NCBI GenBank assembly: GCA_964621525.1
Contig: CAZUMS010000032.1
Coordinates: 1-45,362 of the forward strand
Length of the DNA: 45,362 nt
Direction of reading: 5' to 3'
Source: CAZMGV01 sp964621525 [NCBI: uncultured bacterium]
GTDB taxonomy: Bacteria > JAGRBM01
This document shows positions 8,416 through 16,717 of the stretch, one piece after another. The notes beneath the pieces are model-generated. The model searched no databases. It saw nothing but the letters and a program-made list of their open reading frames with translations, and was not told where the DNA came from. Both the position numbers and the translations under genes were made by a program. The first letter of the stretch is position 1, and each line of letters starts with the position of its first letter.

Positions 8416-8748
8416 ATGCCGCTGACCGACCATGGCAAGAAGCACATGTGCTTCAAGTGCGGAACCAAGTTCTACGACCTGTACAAGGACGAAACCATCT
8501 GCCCGAGCTGCGGGGCCAATCAGGCCGACAAGCCCGACACCCCCGCGCCCACCCGCTCCGCCGCCTTCGCGACGGCCCGGGCGAGCCTGATGGCCACCGA
8601 ACGGAGCATCCTGGCCGGTGCCGAAGCGGACGAGGCGGACGATACGGACGCCGAGGACGAGGAGATAATCGGCGATATCGGCGGCGGCGACGAGGAAGAG
8701 GAAGAAGAGGAGGAGGAAGAATCCTCCGACGACGATGACGAGGATTGA
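8416..8748 (+). CDS. FYDLN_acid family protein (zinc knuckle plus acidic tail)
   Basis: Function unknown; family TIGR02300/FYDLN_acid. Residues 12-40 contain two CXXC pairs (CFKC and CPSC) around [11 protein letters not shown], so a zinc ribbon is likely. The family motif KFYDLN reads FYDLY here. The C-terminal third is almost entirely Asp and Glu (about residues 75-110), the family hallmark. It is 110 aa, cytoplasmic, with no signal. It is followed by a strong hairpin terminator and then by another small zinc-ribbon gene on the same strand. Confidence 0.88.
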   Translation: MPLTDHGKKHMCFKCGTKFYDLYKDETICPSCGANQADKPDTPAPTRSAAFATARASLMATERSILAGAEADEADDTDAEDEEIIGDIGGGDEEEEEEEEEESSDDDDED

Positions 8749-8792
8749 TCCGGCGTCACCGGCTTCCTGATCTCCTAAAAGGAATGACCGTC

Positions 8793-8822
8793 AGGGCGGT
8801 TCCCCGGAAGGGGAGCCGCCCT
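8793..8822 (+). terminator. hairpin terminator after FYDLN_acid gene
   Basis: A 13-bp stem (AGGGCGGTTCCCC paired with GGGGAGCCGCCCT, one G-U pair) closes on a GGAA tetraloop, 45 bp after the stop codon. The following tract is only modestly T-rich (TCGTGTTT), so termination may be partial. Confidence 0.7.
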
Positions 8823-8883
8823 TCGTGTTTCCGGCGGGCTTCGGACCGGATAGGATGGAACTATCCGGCAAGGAGTCCTCATC

Positions 8884-9183
8884 ATGGCGAATCTCTCGGC
8901 AACCTGTCCCATCTGCCAGGCGGATAACCCGCTCGATACGAACCAGTCAGACGGCGAGGAAGTCTACTGCTGCTACTGCCAGAGCCCCGTGATCGCGCGC
9001 AAGGTGGACCGCTACACCTGGGTGCTCGTGGACATCGACGAGGACCGCAAGGCCCATATCAAGAAGGCGGCGAAGAAAGCCGAAACGAAGTCCGAGGAGG
9101 AGGGCATGTCCAAGGCCTTCCAGGAGTTCGAATTCGACGGCGGTGGCCACGGAGGCGGCGGCAAGAAGGGTGGCGGGCACTGA
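8884..9183 (+). CDS. small zinc-ribbon protein with Gly/His/Lys-rich tail
   Basis: Not recognised as a named family. The 99-aa protein has CPIC at residues 8-11 and CCYC at about 29-32, a two-knuckle zinc ribbon. A charged helix rich in Lys, Ala and Glu follows. The last 16 residues are nearly all Gly, His and Lys (HGGGGKKGGGH), which could bind metal. The layout (small zinc ribbon, then biased tail) parallels the FYDLN_acid protein 135 bp upstream but with opposite charge. The ATG at 8884 follows an AAGGAG site. A role in metal handling or nucleic-acid binding is conjecture. Confidence 0.82.
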   Translation: MANLSATCPICQADNPLDTNQSDGEEVYCCYCQSPVIARKVDRYTWVLVDIDEDRKAHIKKAAKKAETKSEEEGMSKAFQEFEFDGGGHGGGGKKGGGH

Positions 9184-9205
9184 GGCGGGCCCGTGAAGCC
9201 GGAAA

Positions 9206-9233
9206 GAAAAGGGCCGCAGCTGCGGCCCTTTTC
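9206..9233. terminator. bidirectional terminator between convergent genes
   Basis: A 28-base perfect palindrome (GAAAAGGGCCGCAG and its complement) lies between the stops of the zinc-ribbon gene (9183, plus) and the metalloprotease gene (9251, minus). A/T runs on both sides allow it to serve both strands. Confidence 0.88.
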
Positions 9234-9250
9234 CGTTTCCGGCCAGGTTA

Positions 9251-10441
9251 TCAGAACCGCTTGAGCTTGGGCGGCGGCGGGTTGCAGGTGCCGCCGGCCT
9301 TGAGGTCGCGGACCCACTTGGCGTAGTCCAGGTTCGTGATCGGCGTCATGACGCAGCCGGGCTGGGCCGGGACCGGGTGGCCCCAGCGGCGGAGCAGATG
9401 CCCCATTTCGTGGGTCGTGTACCAGGCGAAGTCGTCCAGCGCCGTGAGTTCGGGCGGCGAGCCGCGAAGCTGGTTGAAGACGCTGTTGTCGGCGAAGAAC
9501 GGGTAAGAGCTCATGAGCACCATGCCGCCCAGCGGGCCGTTGCTCATGCTCGTCATGCCGGTCGTAAGCCCGGCGCGCAGAGCTACCTGCCAGGGGGTTG
9601 CGAGTTCGGCGCTCGCGATGGGCACGTTGATGATGACCAGCTCATAGTCCTTCTGACGCATGGCGAGGCGGTCCCAGGTCTCGTACTGCAGGTACTGGAA
9701 GGCGTTCGCGAACACCGGCCGGCCCTCGGCACTCCGGATATCGAAGATCTTCTTGAGCGATTCGATGTGGTAGTTCGCGGCGAGCCGGATGCAGTTGTCC
9801 TCGTTGGTGCATTCGGCCGCCTTCTGGCCGAGCTGCGGGTGCTGGGCGACGGCCTTCTGGAGGTCGCCGAAGTCGTTGGCCGGCAGGTTGTGACGGAGCG
9901 CGCTCGCCAGCTTGTCCTCGGCGTCGAACTTGTCCTTGCGGAACGCCTCAATGCGCTTCAGGCACTTCTGCGGGTCGCGGCACATGGCAGCGACAGCCCC
10001 GGCGTCCGCACCCTCGCGGATCTGCCGCATGAGGTCGCCGATGTCCGGGCGGACCATGTTGTGCTCGATCGCCTGAACGAGGGCGTCCTCGGCGCCGGGC
10101 TTTCTGTGGTCGATGATCTGCTTCTGGACCAGCTCGATGTATTCGTCGGAGAACAGGTAGCGCCGGGTGAAATTCTCCATCGGCACCCGGTCGGGCTCGG
10201 CGAATTTCACCGTGACGCCCGTGTAGGTCTTCGTCGTCTCCTTGAGGATCCGGAAATACTGCTTCACGTCCCGTTCGGAGAGCACCGGGAGGCCGGGGTA
10301 TTCGGCCAGCGCCACCCGGATCGTGATCTCGCGCTCGATATCGACGGGCTTCAGGTCCGGCAGCCGGTTCGATTTCCATCCGCGGCCCGTACAGGCGGCG
10401 AGCCCCGCGGCAAGCAGTGCCGCGATCAGTGTCTTCTTCAT
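9251..10441 (-). CDS. metzincin-like zinc metalloprotease lipoprotein
   Basis: A predicted lipoprotein of 396 aa. The signal peptide ends in the lipobox LAAC within the first 20 residues, so it is probably envelope-anchored. Near the C-terminus is a zinc-protease motif HEMGHLLRRWGH (H344, E345, H348, H355), followed by a PGCVMTP segment resembling a Met-turn. The third histidine is one residue later than in the classical HEXXHXXGXXH, so the zinc site may differ. The middle has cysteine pairs (CRDPQKC, CTNEDNC) suggesting disulphides. The start is at MKKTLIAALL (10441) behind a GGAAG site. It follows the lipase gene by 43 bp in the same operon. The substrate is unknown. Confidence 0.8.
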   Translation of the reverse strand: MKKTLIAALLAAGLAACTGRGWKSNRLPDLKPVDIEREITIRVALAEYPGLPVLSERDVKQYFRILKETTKTYTGVTVKFAEPDRVPMENFTRRYLFSDEYIELVQKQIIDHRKPGAEDALVQAIEHNMVRPDIGDLMRQIREGADAGAVAAMCRDPQKCLKRIEAFRKDKFDAEDKLASALRHNLPANDFGDLQKAVAQHPQLGQKAAECTNEDNCIRLAANYHIESLKKIFDIRSAEGRPVFANAFQYLQYETWDRLAMRQKDYELVIINVPIASAELATPWQVALRAGLTTGMTSMSNGPLGGMVLMSSYPFFADNSVFNQLRGSPPELTALDDFAWYTTHEMGHLLRRWGHPVPAQPGCVMTPITNLDYAKWVRDLKAGGTCNPPPPKLKRF

Positions 10442-10484
10442 CTGGTTTCTTCCCTTCCCCTGTCTCCGAGGGACGCCCGCCGTT

Positions 10485-11453
10485 TCAGTCGGACGAGGAG
10501 ACAATTTCCTCGATCTGCTGGCCCTGACGCTCGAGGCGTTTCATGACGAGAACGTCCCGGTCGATCAGCTTGCCGAAGTCGAGCCGCTCGCCCTTGCGGG
10601 TGAGCAGCAGCATCCGGAGAACCAGTTCGTATACCTGCACGTTGTAGAGCACCGCCATGTGGCCGATCTTCTTGAGCAGGATGTTCTGGGCTTCGGAATA
10701 CGGCATCCGGGCGTAGCTGGCCGGCCAGACGAGCGGATCGATATAGCTGTAGAGGCTCGTCCAGGTGATACCGGGCGGCAGCGGCGCCGCGTTCAGTTCC
10801 TTCAGGAAGCGGGAGCCGGGGATCATCTGCACGCCGCTTTCGCCCGCGATGGCCGGGAAACCGGGGAATGCGCCGAGCGCCGTCGCCGCGATCTTGTGCG
10901 CGTAACCGGCGATTCCGGCGTAGCTGCCCTGGTGCGGCGTCGCGAGCGTCATGACCTTGGTGATCTTCTTCGTGATGCCGAGCTTCTGGATCATGTACCG
11001 GGAAATCAGTCCGCCCTGCGAATGGCCGATCAGGTAGACCTCCTCGGCGTCCGTGTTCTTGAGGACGTATTCGAAGATCTTCGCCTCGTGTTCGGCCGAG
11101 CGCCGGATGTCCTGCGAATACGGCTGGTATCCGCCCGAGACGGCGAAGATGTCGAACAGCGGGCTCTCCAGGAAATCCTCGAATCGCTCGAAGCCCGCCC
11201 GGCTCTGGAAGTAGCCGTGATAAAGGAACGCGAGGCGCTTCTGCCCGCGGTAGGCCTTCAGCCGGTTTTTCAGGTATTTCTCGCCGAAAACGAACCGCTC
11301 GGTGAGCGCGACCGCGTGGTCCAGGGCGTTCTTCGAGAAGTAGTACCCCTCGCCGATGGTACTGAGCAGCATTCTCAGGTTGGAGAGCATGGGCCGCTGG
11401 TGGGTAAGGGGATTGACGTCTTCGTTTGTGACCTGGATTTCAAACTGGATCAC
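10485..11453 (-). CDS. alpha/beta-hydrolase, lipase-like
   Basis: Predicted esterase or lipase (322 aa). The nucleophile elbow GHSQGG has S145. Candidate acid and base are the Asp in YIDPLVWP and the His in KIGHMAVLYN near the C-terminus. FLYHGYFQSR supplies the oxyanion-strand HG motif. No signal peptide is evident, so a cytoplasmic location is likely despite the co-transcribed lipoprotein. The start is GTG at 11453 with AGGAG six bases upstream. It is first in the operon with the metalloprotease. The overall pattern resembles triacylglycerol lipase/PGAP1-like hydrolases; substrate unknown. Confidence 0.87.
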   Translation of the reverse strand: MIQFEIQVTNEDVNPLTHQRPMLSNLRMLLSTIGEGYYFSKNALDHAVALTERFVFGEKYLKNRLKAYRGQKRLAFLYHGYFQSRAGFERFEDFLESPLFDIFAVSGGYQPYSQDIRRSAEHEAKIFEYVLKNTDAEEVYLIGHSQGGLISRYMIQKLGITKKITKVMTLATPHQGSYAGIAGYAHKIAATALGAFPGFPAIAGESGVQMIPGSRFLKELNAAPLPPGITWTSLYSYIDPLVWPASYARMPYSEAQNILLKKIGHMAVLYNVQVYELVLRMLLLTRKGERLDFGKLIDRDVLVMKRLERQGQQIEEIVSSSD

Positions 11454-11751
11454 AGCGGCTCCTCGCGAACAGGGTTCTGGCTTCGTCTCATTGTGGCACC
11501 CTGCGTTACGCAGGGCAATTGCAGACGTTTATCCACAGACCGGTACGGGCATCGCGAACTCCGTTTGCCGCGCTGCGCCTTGCTTCCGGCCCCCGGACTG
11601 CGGCATGTAGAAAGTGCTCAGACAAGTGGAGATGGTCAGGCAGGGGTGTGCACGGAGGTTCGGGGAACTCCGTCGCGGGAGCCCCTCCTTTTTTGAGAGG
11701 CTGCCGCGGGACCGGTGAGCGGGGACTGCGAGACAGGGGGTAGAGAGCGCA

Positions 11752-12018
11752 ATGAGCGGTATCGACGATCAGATCAGGAAGCTCTGGGAAAAACTCCCCG
11801 AAGGCTCCGCCTTCCGTGAAGCCATCGAGCGCGCCAGCGGGTTCTGGAAGGAAATCACCCAGGGCGAGGACCCGGACTACCGGCCGCCCGAACAGACCCC
11901 GGGCCGCTCCGACGGCAGCAGCAATCCGCCCCCCGGCGACAAGCGCTCGGCCGGCGAAACGAATCCGGCCCTTCTCAGGGCAAAAGCGCCCAAAGATCCC
12001 TCACCCCGGCGGATTTGA
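11752..12018 (+). CDS. small hypothetical protein
   Basis: An 88-aa product I do not recognise. An amphipathic N-terminal half (MSGIDDQIRKLWEKLPEG) is followed by a proline-, serine- and charge-rich disordered half. The ATG has AGGGGG about 13 bases upstream. The last 18 bases overlap the end of the convergent TPR membrane-protein gene. A gene is supported mainly by the N-terminal composition and the start site, so certainty is moderate. Confidence 0.5.
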   Translation: MSGIDDQIRKLWEKLPEGSAFREAIERASGFWKEITQGEDPDYRPPEQTPGRSDGSSNPPPGDKRSAGETNPALLRAKAPKDPSPRRI

Positions 12019-14121
12019 TCCGGAACGGCCCGCCGCAGGGGCCTGCGGCACCAGACAATACGAAAGTGAATCCTCGGCCGCGGTCTGGTCGATCCGGGCC
12101 GCGCGCATGGCATAGGCGCAGGCCTGCGATGTTTCGCGCTGGCGGCCGTGGAGCGACGCAAGCGCCAGGAGCGCACCGGTATCCCGGGGGTTTCGCTCGG
12201 CCAGTTCCCGGTAAATCGTGAAAGCCCGGGCATAATCGCCCGTGCGCTCGGCGAACAGGGCCACTTCCTTGCGCGCCTGCGCGTCGTCGGGGAGCAGCTC
12301 CGAGAGCCGCTCGGCATGCAGTTTCGCCTTGCGGAAGTCGGGTTCGTCACGGGAGTAGATCAGCGTGAGGTAGCGGTGGGCCGTGGGCTCGTCATCCTTC
12401 AGTTCGAGAGCCCGCTCGAAATGGTCGCGCGCCACCAGCGGCTCGCCGTCCGCATAGGCGAGGGTGCCCAGTTTCACGATGGCGGGCACGAATCCGGGGT
12501 TGATCGCGAGGATGCCCTCGAGCGCTTCTTGCGCCCGTTCGGGCTGGCCCCGCTGCTCGGCGATCTGGGCCATGTTGAATCTGGCGCTGATGTTTTTCGG
12601 GTCCAGCGTCATGACGTTCTTGCTCAGGATGTCCCAGGCGTCGTCGTAGAAATTGAGCTGGCGGAGCGCCTCGGCAGCGTTCACGAAGCCCTGCACGTTG
12701 TACGGGTCGATCTTGAACAGCTTGTCGAAAGCGACGAGCGCGAGGGCCGGGTCGCCGGCCTCGAGCCGGGCGGTGCCCAGGTTGCGCCAGGGGCGCGCCT
12801 TGCCGGGACTTCCGTTCGCCGCGTCCTGCCAGAGCGAGACTTCGGAGCTCCAGACGATTCCCCGCTGGAGAAGCAGCAGGGTGAAGGCGGCCATCACGAG
12901 CTGAAGCCCCCGGCGGATCCATTTCACCCGGGCCGTTTTGCCGCTCTGGCGGGCGGCGTCGATCAGCCGGAAGATGCCGGTGCTCGCCGCGAGGGCGAGA
13001 CCCATGCACGGGACGTACATCCGGCGTTCCACGAGGAGGTCGGTGATCGGGATGATGCTCGTCGTGGGGGCGAGGCCGGCGAAGAAGACGAACAGGCCGA
13101 AGGCGGCGACCGGTTCCGCCTTGCGGATTTTCCAGAGGAACCACAGGAGTCCGCCCACGACGGCGAGGGCCACGAGGAACCGGACGGTAAAGAACCCGTT
13201 CACCACCGGGAAGTCGTGGTCCAGGTTCAGCCCCACGGGAACGAGCCAGAGCCGCAGGTAATGGACGACGGCATAGGCGTTCGTGGCGAGGGTCGCGTCC
13301 ACGGGCCGCGTGGTCTCGGGGTTACCGGCCGTCCCGAACACGATGGCCCGTGCGACGATAAGCCCGATCCCGGTCAGCACCGGCAGGCCCATCCCCCATT
13401 TGAGTTTCGTCCATGCGGAGGGGGCCTTCTGGAATGCCAGCAGCCAGACCCCGCCCACGAGGAACGGGAAGATGATGGCCGATTCCTTGGAGAAGACGGC
13501 CCAGACGAGGAGCACCATCGACGCGAGGTACAGGGCTCCGGCCTCAAGCCAGCCCCGGCGGCTGTCCAGCTCGATGGTGAAGATCCGGCACCAGGCGAGG
13601 AGCGCCAGCAACAGGAACAGGGCCGAGATGAGGTCGGCGCGGCCGGTCACGTAGGCGGCGGGCTCGCTGATGAGCGGATGAAGGAGGAAAAGTCCCGACG
13701 TCGTGACGGTGACGAACACCCGCTCGCGTACGGGCCGCTCCAGCCGTTTCAGCATCCACCAGACGAAGACGGCCCAGGCGATGCCCACCTGGATGTGATT
13801 CACGAGGTTTACGGCGTGCATGAACTCGGGGACGATCCGCCCGCCCATGAGGTCGATGTCGATCTTGAACGACTGGTAGAGCCGCCAGCGGAACCAGTTC
13901 TGCTGGGAATACTGGGAGAGGGCGTGTTCTTTCAGGAGAAACGTGTTTTCGACGATCGTCTGGGCGTCGTCGAAATGGAACCCGCCGAAAACGGACGGAA
14001 GCAGGGCGAGGAACGAGAGGATCGAGAAAACGGCAATGGGGACGGCGACAAGGCCCGCGAACTCGCGGCGGGTCAGTTCGCGGTCCGGCGCCGGTCCCGG
14101 GGGTGTATCGGGCGTTTTCAC
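12001..14121 (-). CDS. polytopic membrane protein with C-terminal TPR repeats (TMTC / GT-C-like)
   Basis: A 706-aa membrane protein. About ten hydrophobic helices occupy residues 22-430 and TPR-like helical pairs occupy roughly 435-690 (for example NLGTARLEAGDPALALVAFDKLFKIDPYN). An acidic pair D51-D52 after the first helix (FHFDD) matches the catalytic loop position of GT-C glycosyltransferases such as protein O-mannosyltransferases and the eukaryotic TMTC proteins. A lipid-linked sugar transfer role is therefore plausible but unproven. The start is GTG at 14121. It is transcribed away from the 14219 operon. Confidence 0.87.
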   Translation of the reverse strand: MKTPDTPPGPAPDRELTRREFAGLVAVPIAVFSILSFLALLPSVFGGFHFDDAQTIVENTFLLKEHALSQYSQQNWFRWRLYQSFKIDIDLMGGRIVPEFMHAVNLVNHIQVGIAWAVFVWWMLKRLERPVRERVFVTVTTSGLFLLHPLISEPAAYVTGRADLISALFLLLALLAWCRIFTIELDSRRGWLEAGALYLASMVLLVWAVFSKESAIIFPFLVGGVWLLAFQKAPSAWTKLKWGMGLPVLTGIGLIVARAIVFGTAGNPETTRPVDATLATNAYAVVHYLRLWLVPVGLNLDHDFPVVNGFFTVRFLVALAVVGGLLWFLWKIRKAEPVAAFGLFVFFAGLAPTTSIIPITDLLVERRMYVPCMGLALAASTGIFRLIDAARQSGKTARVKWIRRGLQLVMAAFTLLLLQRGIVWSSEVSLWQDAANGSPGKARPWRNLGTARLEAGDPALALVAFDKLFKIDPYNVQGFVNAAEALRQLNFYDDAWDILSKNVMTLDPKNISARFNMAQIAEQRGQPERAQEALEGILAINPGFVPAIVKLGTLAYADGEPLVARDHFERALELKDDEPTAHRYLTLIYSRDEPDFRKAKLHAERLSELLPDDAQARKEVALFAERTGDYARAFTIYRELAERNPRDTGALLALASLHGRQRETSQACAYAMRAARIDQTAAEDSLSYCLVPQAPAAGRSGSNPPG

Positions 14122-14218
14122 TGGAGCCGTTATTCTATGGACACCCGCCGGGGGAAATCCATGGGCCGTGTCACCGGAGTTGACCTTTAGGGCGGGCGAG
14201 CCCTAAGTATCGCCCCGG

Positions 14219-15106
14219 ATGAGTTTCCGTTCGTTAATGATTCCGGTCCTGATCGCGGGATCGCTGCTCCTCGCCGGCTGCGGCGACAATGGGCCCGTGC
14301 AGGAGCCCATCTTCCAGCTCATCTCCCCGTTCGACGACGGTGACGAGGGGACCGAGACCGTCCGGGCCGAGGCGGCCATCACGACCAACAACGGATCGCA
14401 GCCCCTCATGTTCATCCAGGGCCGCGTCCTGAACGAGGTCGATAACAACGTCATTCACTACACGGTGACGAACAGTCTGGGGACGCTGCCGCTGGCGGGA
14501 CCCTACCCCGTGGCCCTGGGCGGCGGCGGGACCTTCGACATCGTTATCGGGGACCCCCTTCGCCATGCGCTGACTCCTTTTGTGGAAGGGGAGGACAACG
14601 TCATCCGCCTCACCGCCACGAACCGGTTCTCCCCCGGCGGCCCCGACGGCGTGCCGGTGCCCGCCGAAGCCTTTGTCACGATCACGGTCAGTAACGGCGT
14701 GCAGTTCACGACACCGGTCTACGCCGCCACCGAAGGCGGCGTGATTTCCACCGCCTGCGCGTTCAACGCCACGGCCGGCATCAAGGGCCGGTTCGACGAT
14801 CCGGGAAGCCTCACGGCGGCAGGCCCCACGGGTCCGCGCCTATTCAGGGCGGACGCCGCCGATCTCGACGCAGCCATCGACCCGGAGGCCCCAGTGGGCG
14901 ACGAGGTGCCGTTCACGTTCAACGCGACGAACGGCCAGTTCACGATCTCCCTGCCCGGCACGGATCTCACTGACGCGGGCTTCGTCTCCGGACCGTCCGG
15001 CGACAACAACTTCTACATCGTTTTCGAGACTTCCGACTCCGGACAGCTCCCGGCACCCGGCCTCATCGCCACGCTGCCGTTCCGGAGCTGCGACATCACC
15101 CCCTGA
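14219..15106 (+). CDS. putative lipoprotein of unknown function
   Basis: A 295-aa protein with a clear lipoprotein signal (LLLAGC, Cys at residue 21). The mature part is rich in Thr, Val, Gly and Asn with beta-type spacing, suggesting beta-sandwich domains. No catalytic motif is seen. It starts the cluster lipoprotein-rluA-HAD-methyltransferase, ending 7 bp before the pseudouridine synthase gene. Unlike its neighbours it is an envelope protein, so co-transcription need not mean shared function. Confidence 0.8.
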   Translation: MSFRSLMIPVLIAGSLLLAGCGDNGPVQEPIFQLISPFDDGDEGTETVRAEAAITTNNGSQPLMFIQGRVLNEVDNNVIHYTVTNSLGTLPLAGPYPVALGGGGTFDIVIGDPLRHALTPFVEGEDNVIRLTATNRFSPGGPDGVPVPAEAFVTITVSNGVQFTTPVYAATEGGVISTACAFNATAGIKGRFDDPGSLTAAGPTGPRLFRADAADLDAAIDPEAPVGDEVPFTFNATNGQFTISLPGTDLTDAGFVSGPSGDNNFYIVFETSDSGQLPAPGLIATLPFRSCDITP

Positions 15107-15113
15107 CGCCGCC

Positions 15114-15980
15114 GTGCCCCGCCCGGACGACCAGCCCCTCGCCGACGTGCGCGTCACGAAGGCGCTCGCGGGCGAGCGCCTCGACCGGGCGCTGCCTGCC
15201 CTCGCGCCGCAGCTCAGCCGCGGCCGCGCCCGCCAGCTCGTCGAAGGCGGGTCGGTCTTCGTGGACGGGCGGCGGGTGCGGGTCTGCTCGAGGACCGTTT
15301 CGGAAGGGCAGAGGATCGTCTGTTACGAGCTGGCTGCTCCCGTTGAGACAGGGGAACCCCGGCTCGTGGCGCTCGAAGCGGATTTCGCCGTCATCGACAA
15401 GCCGGCCCGGATGGCGGTAGAGCCCACCCGTCAGGGTGCGAAGGGCACGCTCTCCGATTGGGCGAAGACCGGCGTTCCGGGCGGAGCCCTCGTCACGCAT
15501 CGTCTTGATGCAGCGACGAGCGGGCTGATCCTGCTCGCCCGCAGCCGCGAGGCCCAGGCCGCCCTGAACCGGATGTTCGCCGCCCACGAAGTGAAGCGCA
15601 CCTACGTCGCCGTGGTGACGCCGGCCCCGGCCTGGGACCGGATCACGCTCGATGAGCCGCTGGACCTTCGCCCGGCGGTGACGCACGCGGCGGTGATCGC
15701 CCGGTCCCCCAAGGGGGCGGCGCTTGTCCTCGATCTCGAAACCGGCAGGAACCGCCAGATCCGGCGGCACCTCTCGCTCGCGGGGCACCCCGTGCTCGGC
15801 GACCTCGAAGCGGGCGGCCAGAAGGCCGCCCGGCTGCTCCTGCACGCCGTCCGGCTTTCTTTTGAGTGGAAGGGCCGTCCCTTTCGGTACGAGGCGGCGC
15901 CGCCCGCCGCCTGGACCGCCGAGCTGGACCGTCTCGGTTTCACGGTACCGTCACTTGAGGCGCTGCTCCCGTCCGTTTAA
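15114..15980 (+). CDS. RluA-family pseudouridine synthase
   Basis: Isomerises uridine to pseudouridine in rRNA or tRNA. It is 288 aa. An N-terminal S4 RNA-binding domain (about residues 8-75, LDRALPALAPQLSRGRARQLVEGG) precedes the catalytic domain with HRLDAATSG; the nucleophile is D132. Later motifs (KRTYVAVV, TGRNRQIRRHLSLAGHPVLGD) fit the RluC/RluD-like group. The start is GTG at 15114, seven bases after the lipoprotein stop. Which base is modified cannot be told from sequence alone. Confidence 0.94.
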   Translation: MPRPDDQPLADVRVTKALAGERLDRALPALAPQLSRGRARQLVEGGSVFVDGRRVRVCSRTVSEGQRIVCYELAAPVETGEPRLVALEADFAVIDKPARMAVEPTRQGAKGTLSDWAKTGVPGGALVTHRLDAATSGLILLARSREAQAALNRMFAAHEVKRTYVAVVTPAPAWDRITLDEPLDLRPAVTHAAVIARSPKGAALVLDLETGRNRQIRRHLSLAGHPVLGDLEAGGQKAARLLLHAVRLSFEWKGRPFRYEAAPPAAWTAELDRLGFTVPSLEALLPSV

Positions 15981-16030
15981 CAAGGGGCGGGCGTCCCCCC
16001 TGCTACGGGACTTCCGGGAGCATTATTCCC

Positions 16031-16717
16031 ATGGCTGCGGCTGCATTTTTCGACCTCGACGACACGCTGCTCTGCGAGAATTCGGGCCGCCTGTTCGTGA
16101 AGGCCATGTTCGATTCGGGCCGCATGAAGCTCGCCGACCTCGCTTCGGCTTCCTATACGCTGGCGCTCCACAAGCTCGCGCTCCTCGATCCGCGCCGGAC
16201 CGCCTTCCGGGCCATGAAGATGATGCGCGGGCAGTCCGAGCGGGAGTTCATCGAGGAGTGCGACCGCTGGTTCCATGACTACGTGCGCGGACATATCTCC
16301 GCCGACGCCATGGAGCAGGTCCGCTGGCACCGCCGCCGGGGCGAACGGGTGTATCTGCTGTCGGCGAGCACCCGGTATGTCTGCGATCCGGTGTCGAGGT
16401 GGCTCGAACTGGACGGCTACCTCTGCACCCACCTGGAAGTGGGGCCGGACGGTCTCTTTACCGGCCGGGTCGTCGAGCCCATGTGCTACGGCGACGGAAA
16501 GCGCGTCTGCATGGAGCAGTTCGCCCGCGAAAACGGTATCGACCTTCTCCGGTCGTTTTTCTACACCGACTCCCTCTCCGACATCACCGCGCTCGAGGCG
16601 GTGGGACACCCCGTGGCCGTGAACCCCGATCCGTTCCTCTTCCGCGAAGCCGTGAAGCGCGGCTGGGCGCTGATGCATTTCGGCCGCCCGGGCCAGGCCT
16701 GGCCGGTGCCCCGCTGA
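16031..16717 (+). CDS. HAD-superfamily hydrolase, subfamily IB (SerB-like)
   Basis: A phosphatase-type HAD protein of 228 aa. Motif I is FFDLDDTLL with nucleophile D8 and acid/base D10. Motif II is the serine in LLSAST, the lysine is in YGDGKRVC, and motif IV is YTDSLSDITALE. The helical cap between motifs I and II is typical of subfamily IB, which includes phosphoserine phosphatase and many enzymes of unknown substrate. The stop overlaps the start of the next gene (TGATG). The partner RNA-modification genes do not define its substrate. Confidence 0.9.
   Translation: MAAAAFFDLDDTLLCENSGRLFVKAMFDSGRMKLADLASASYTLALHKLALLDPRRTAFRAMKMMRGQSEREFIEECDRWFHDYVRGHISADAMEQVRWHRRRGERVYLLSASTRYVCDPVSRWLELDGYLCTHLEVGPDGLFTGRVVEPMCYGDGKRVCMEQFARENGIDLLRSFFYTDSLSDITALEAVGHPVAVNPDPFLFREAVKRGWALMHFGRPGQAWPVPR

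Noticed and set aside
10242-11696. Plus-strand open frame of 484 codons opposite the lipase
   Set aside because: It is antisense to a well-supported hydrolase and has a His/Asp/Arg/Val-rich composition with no domain.
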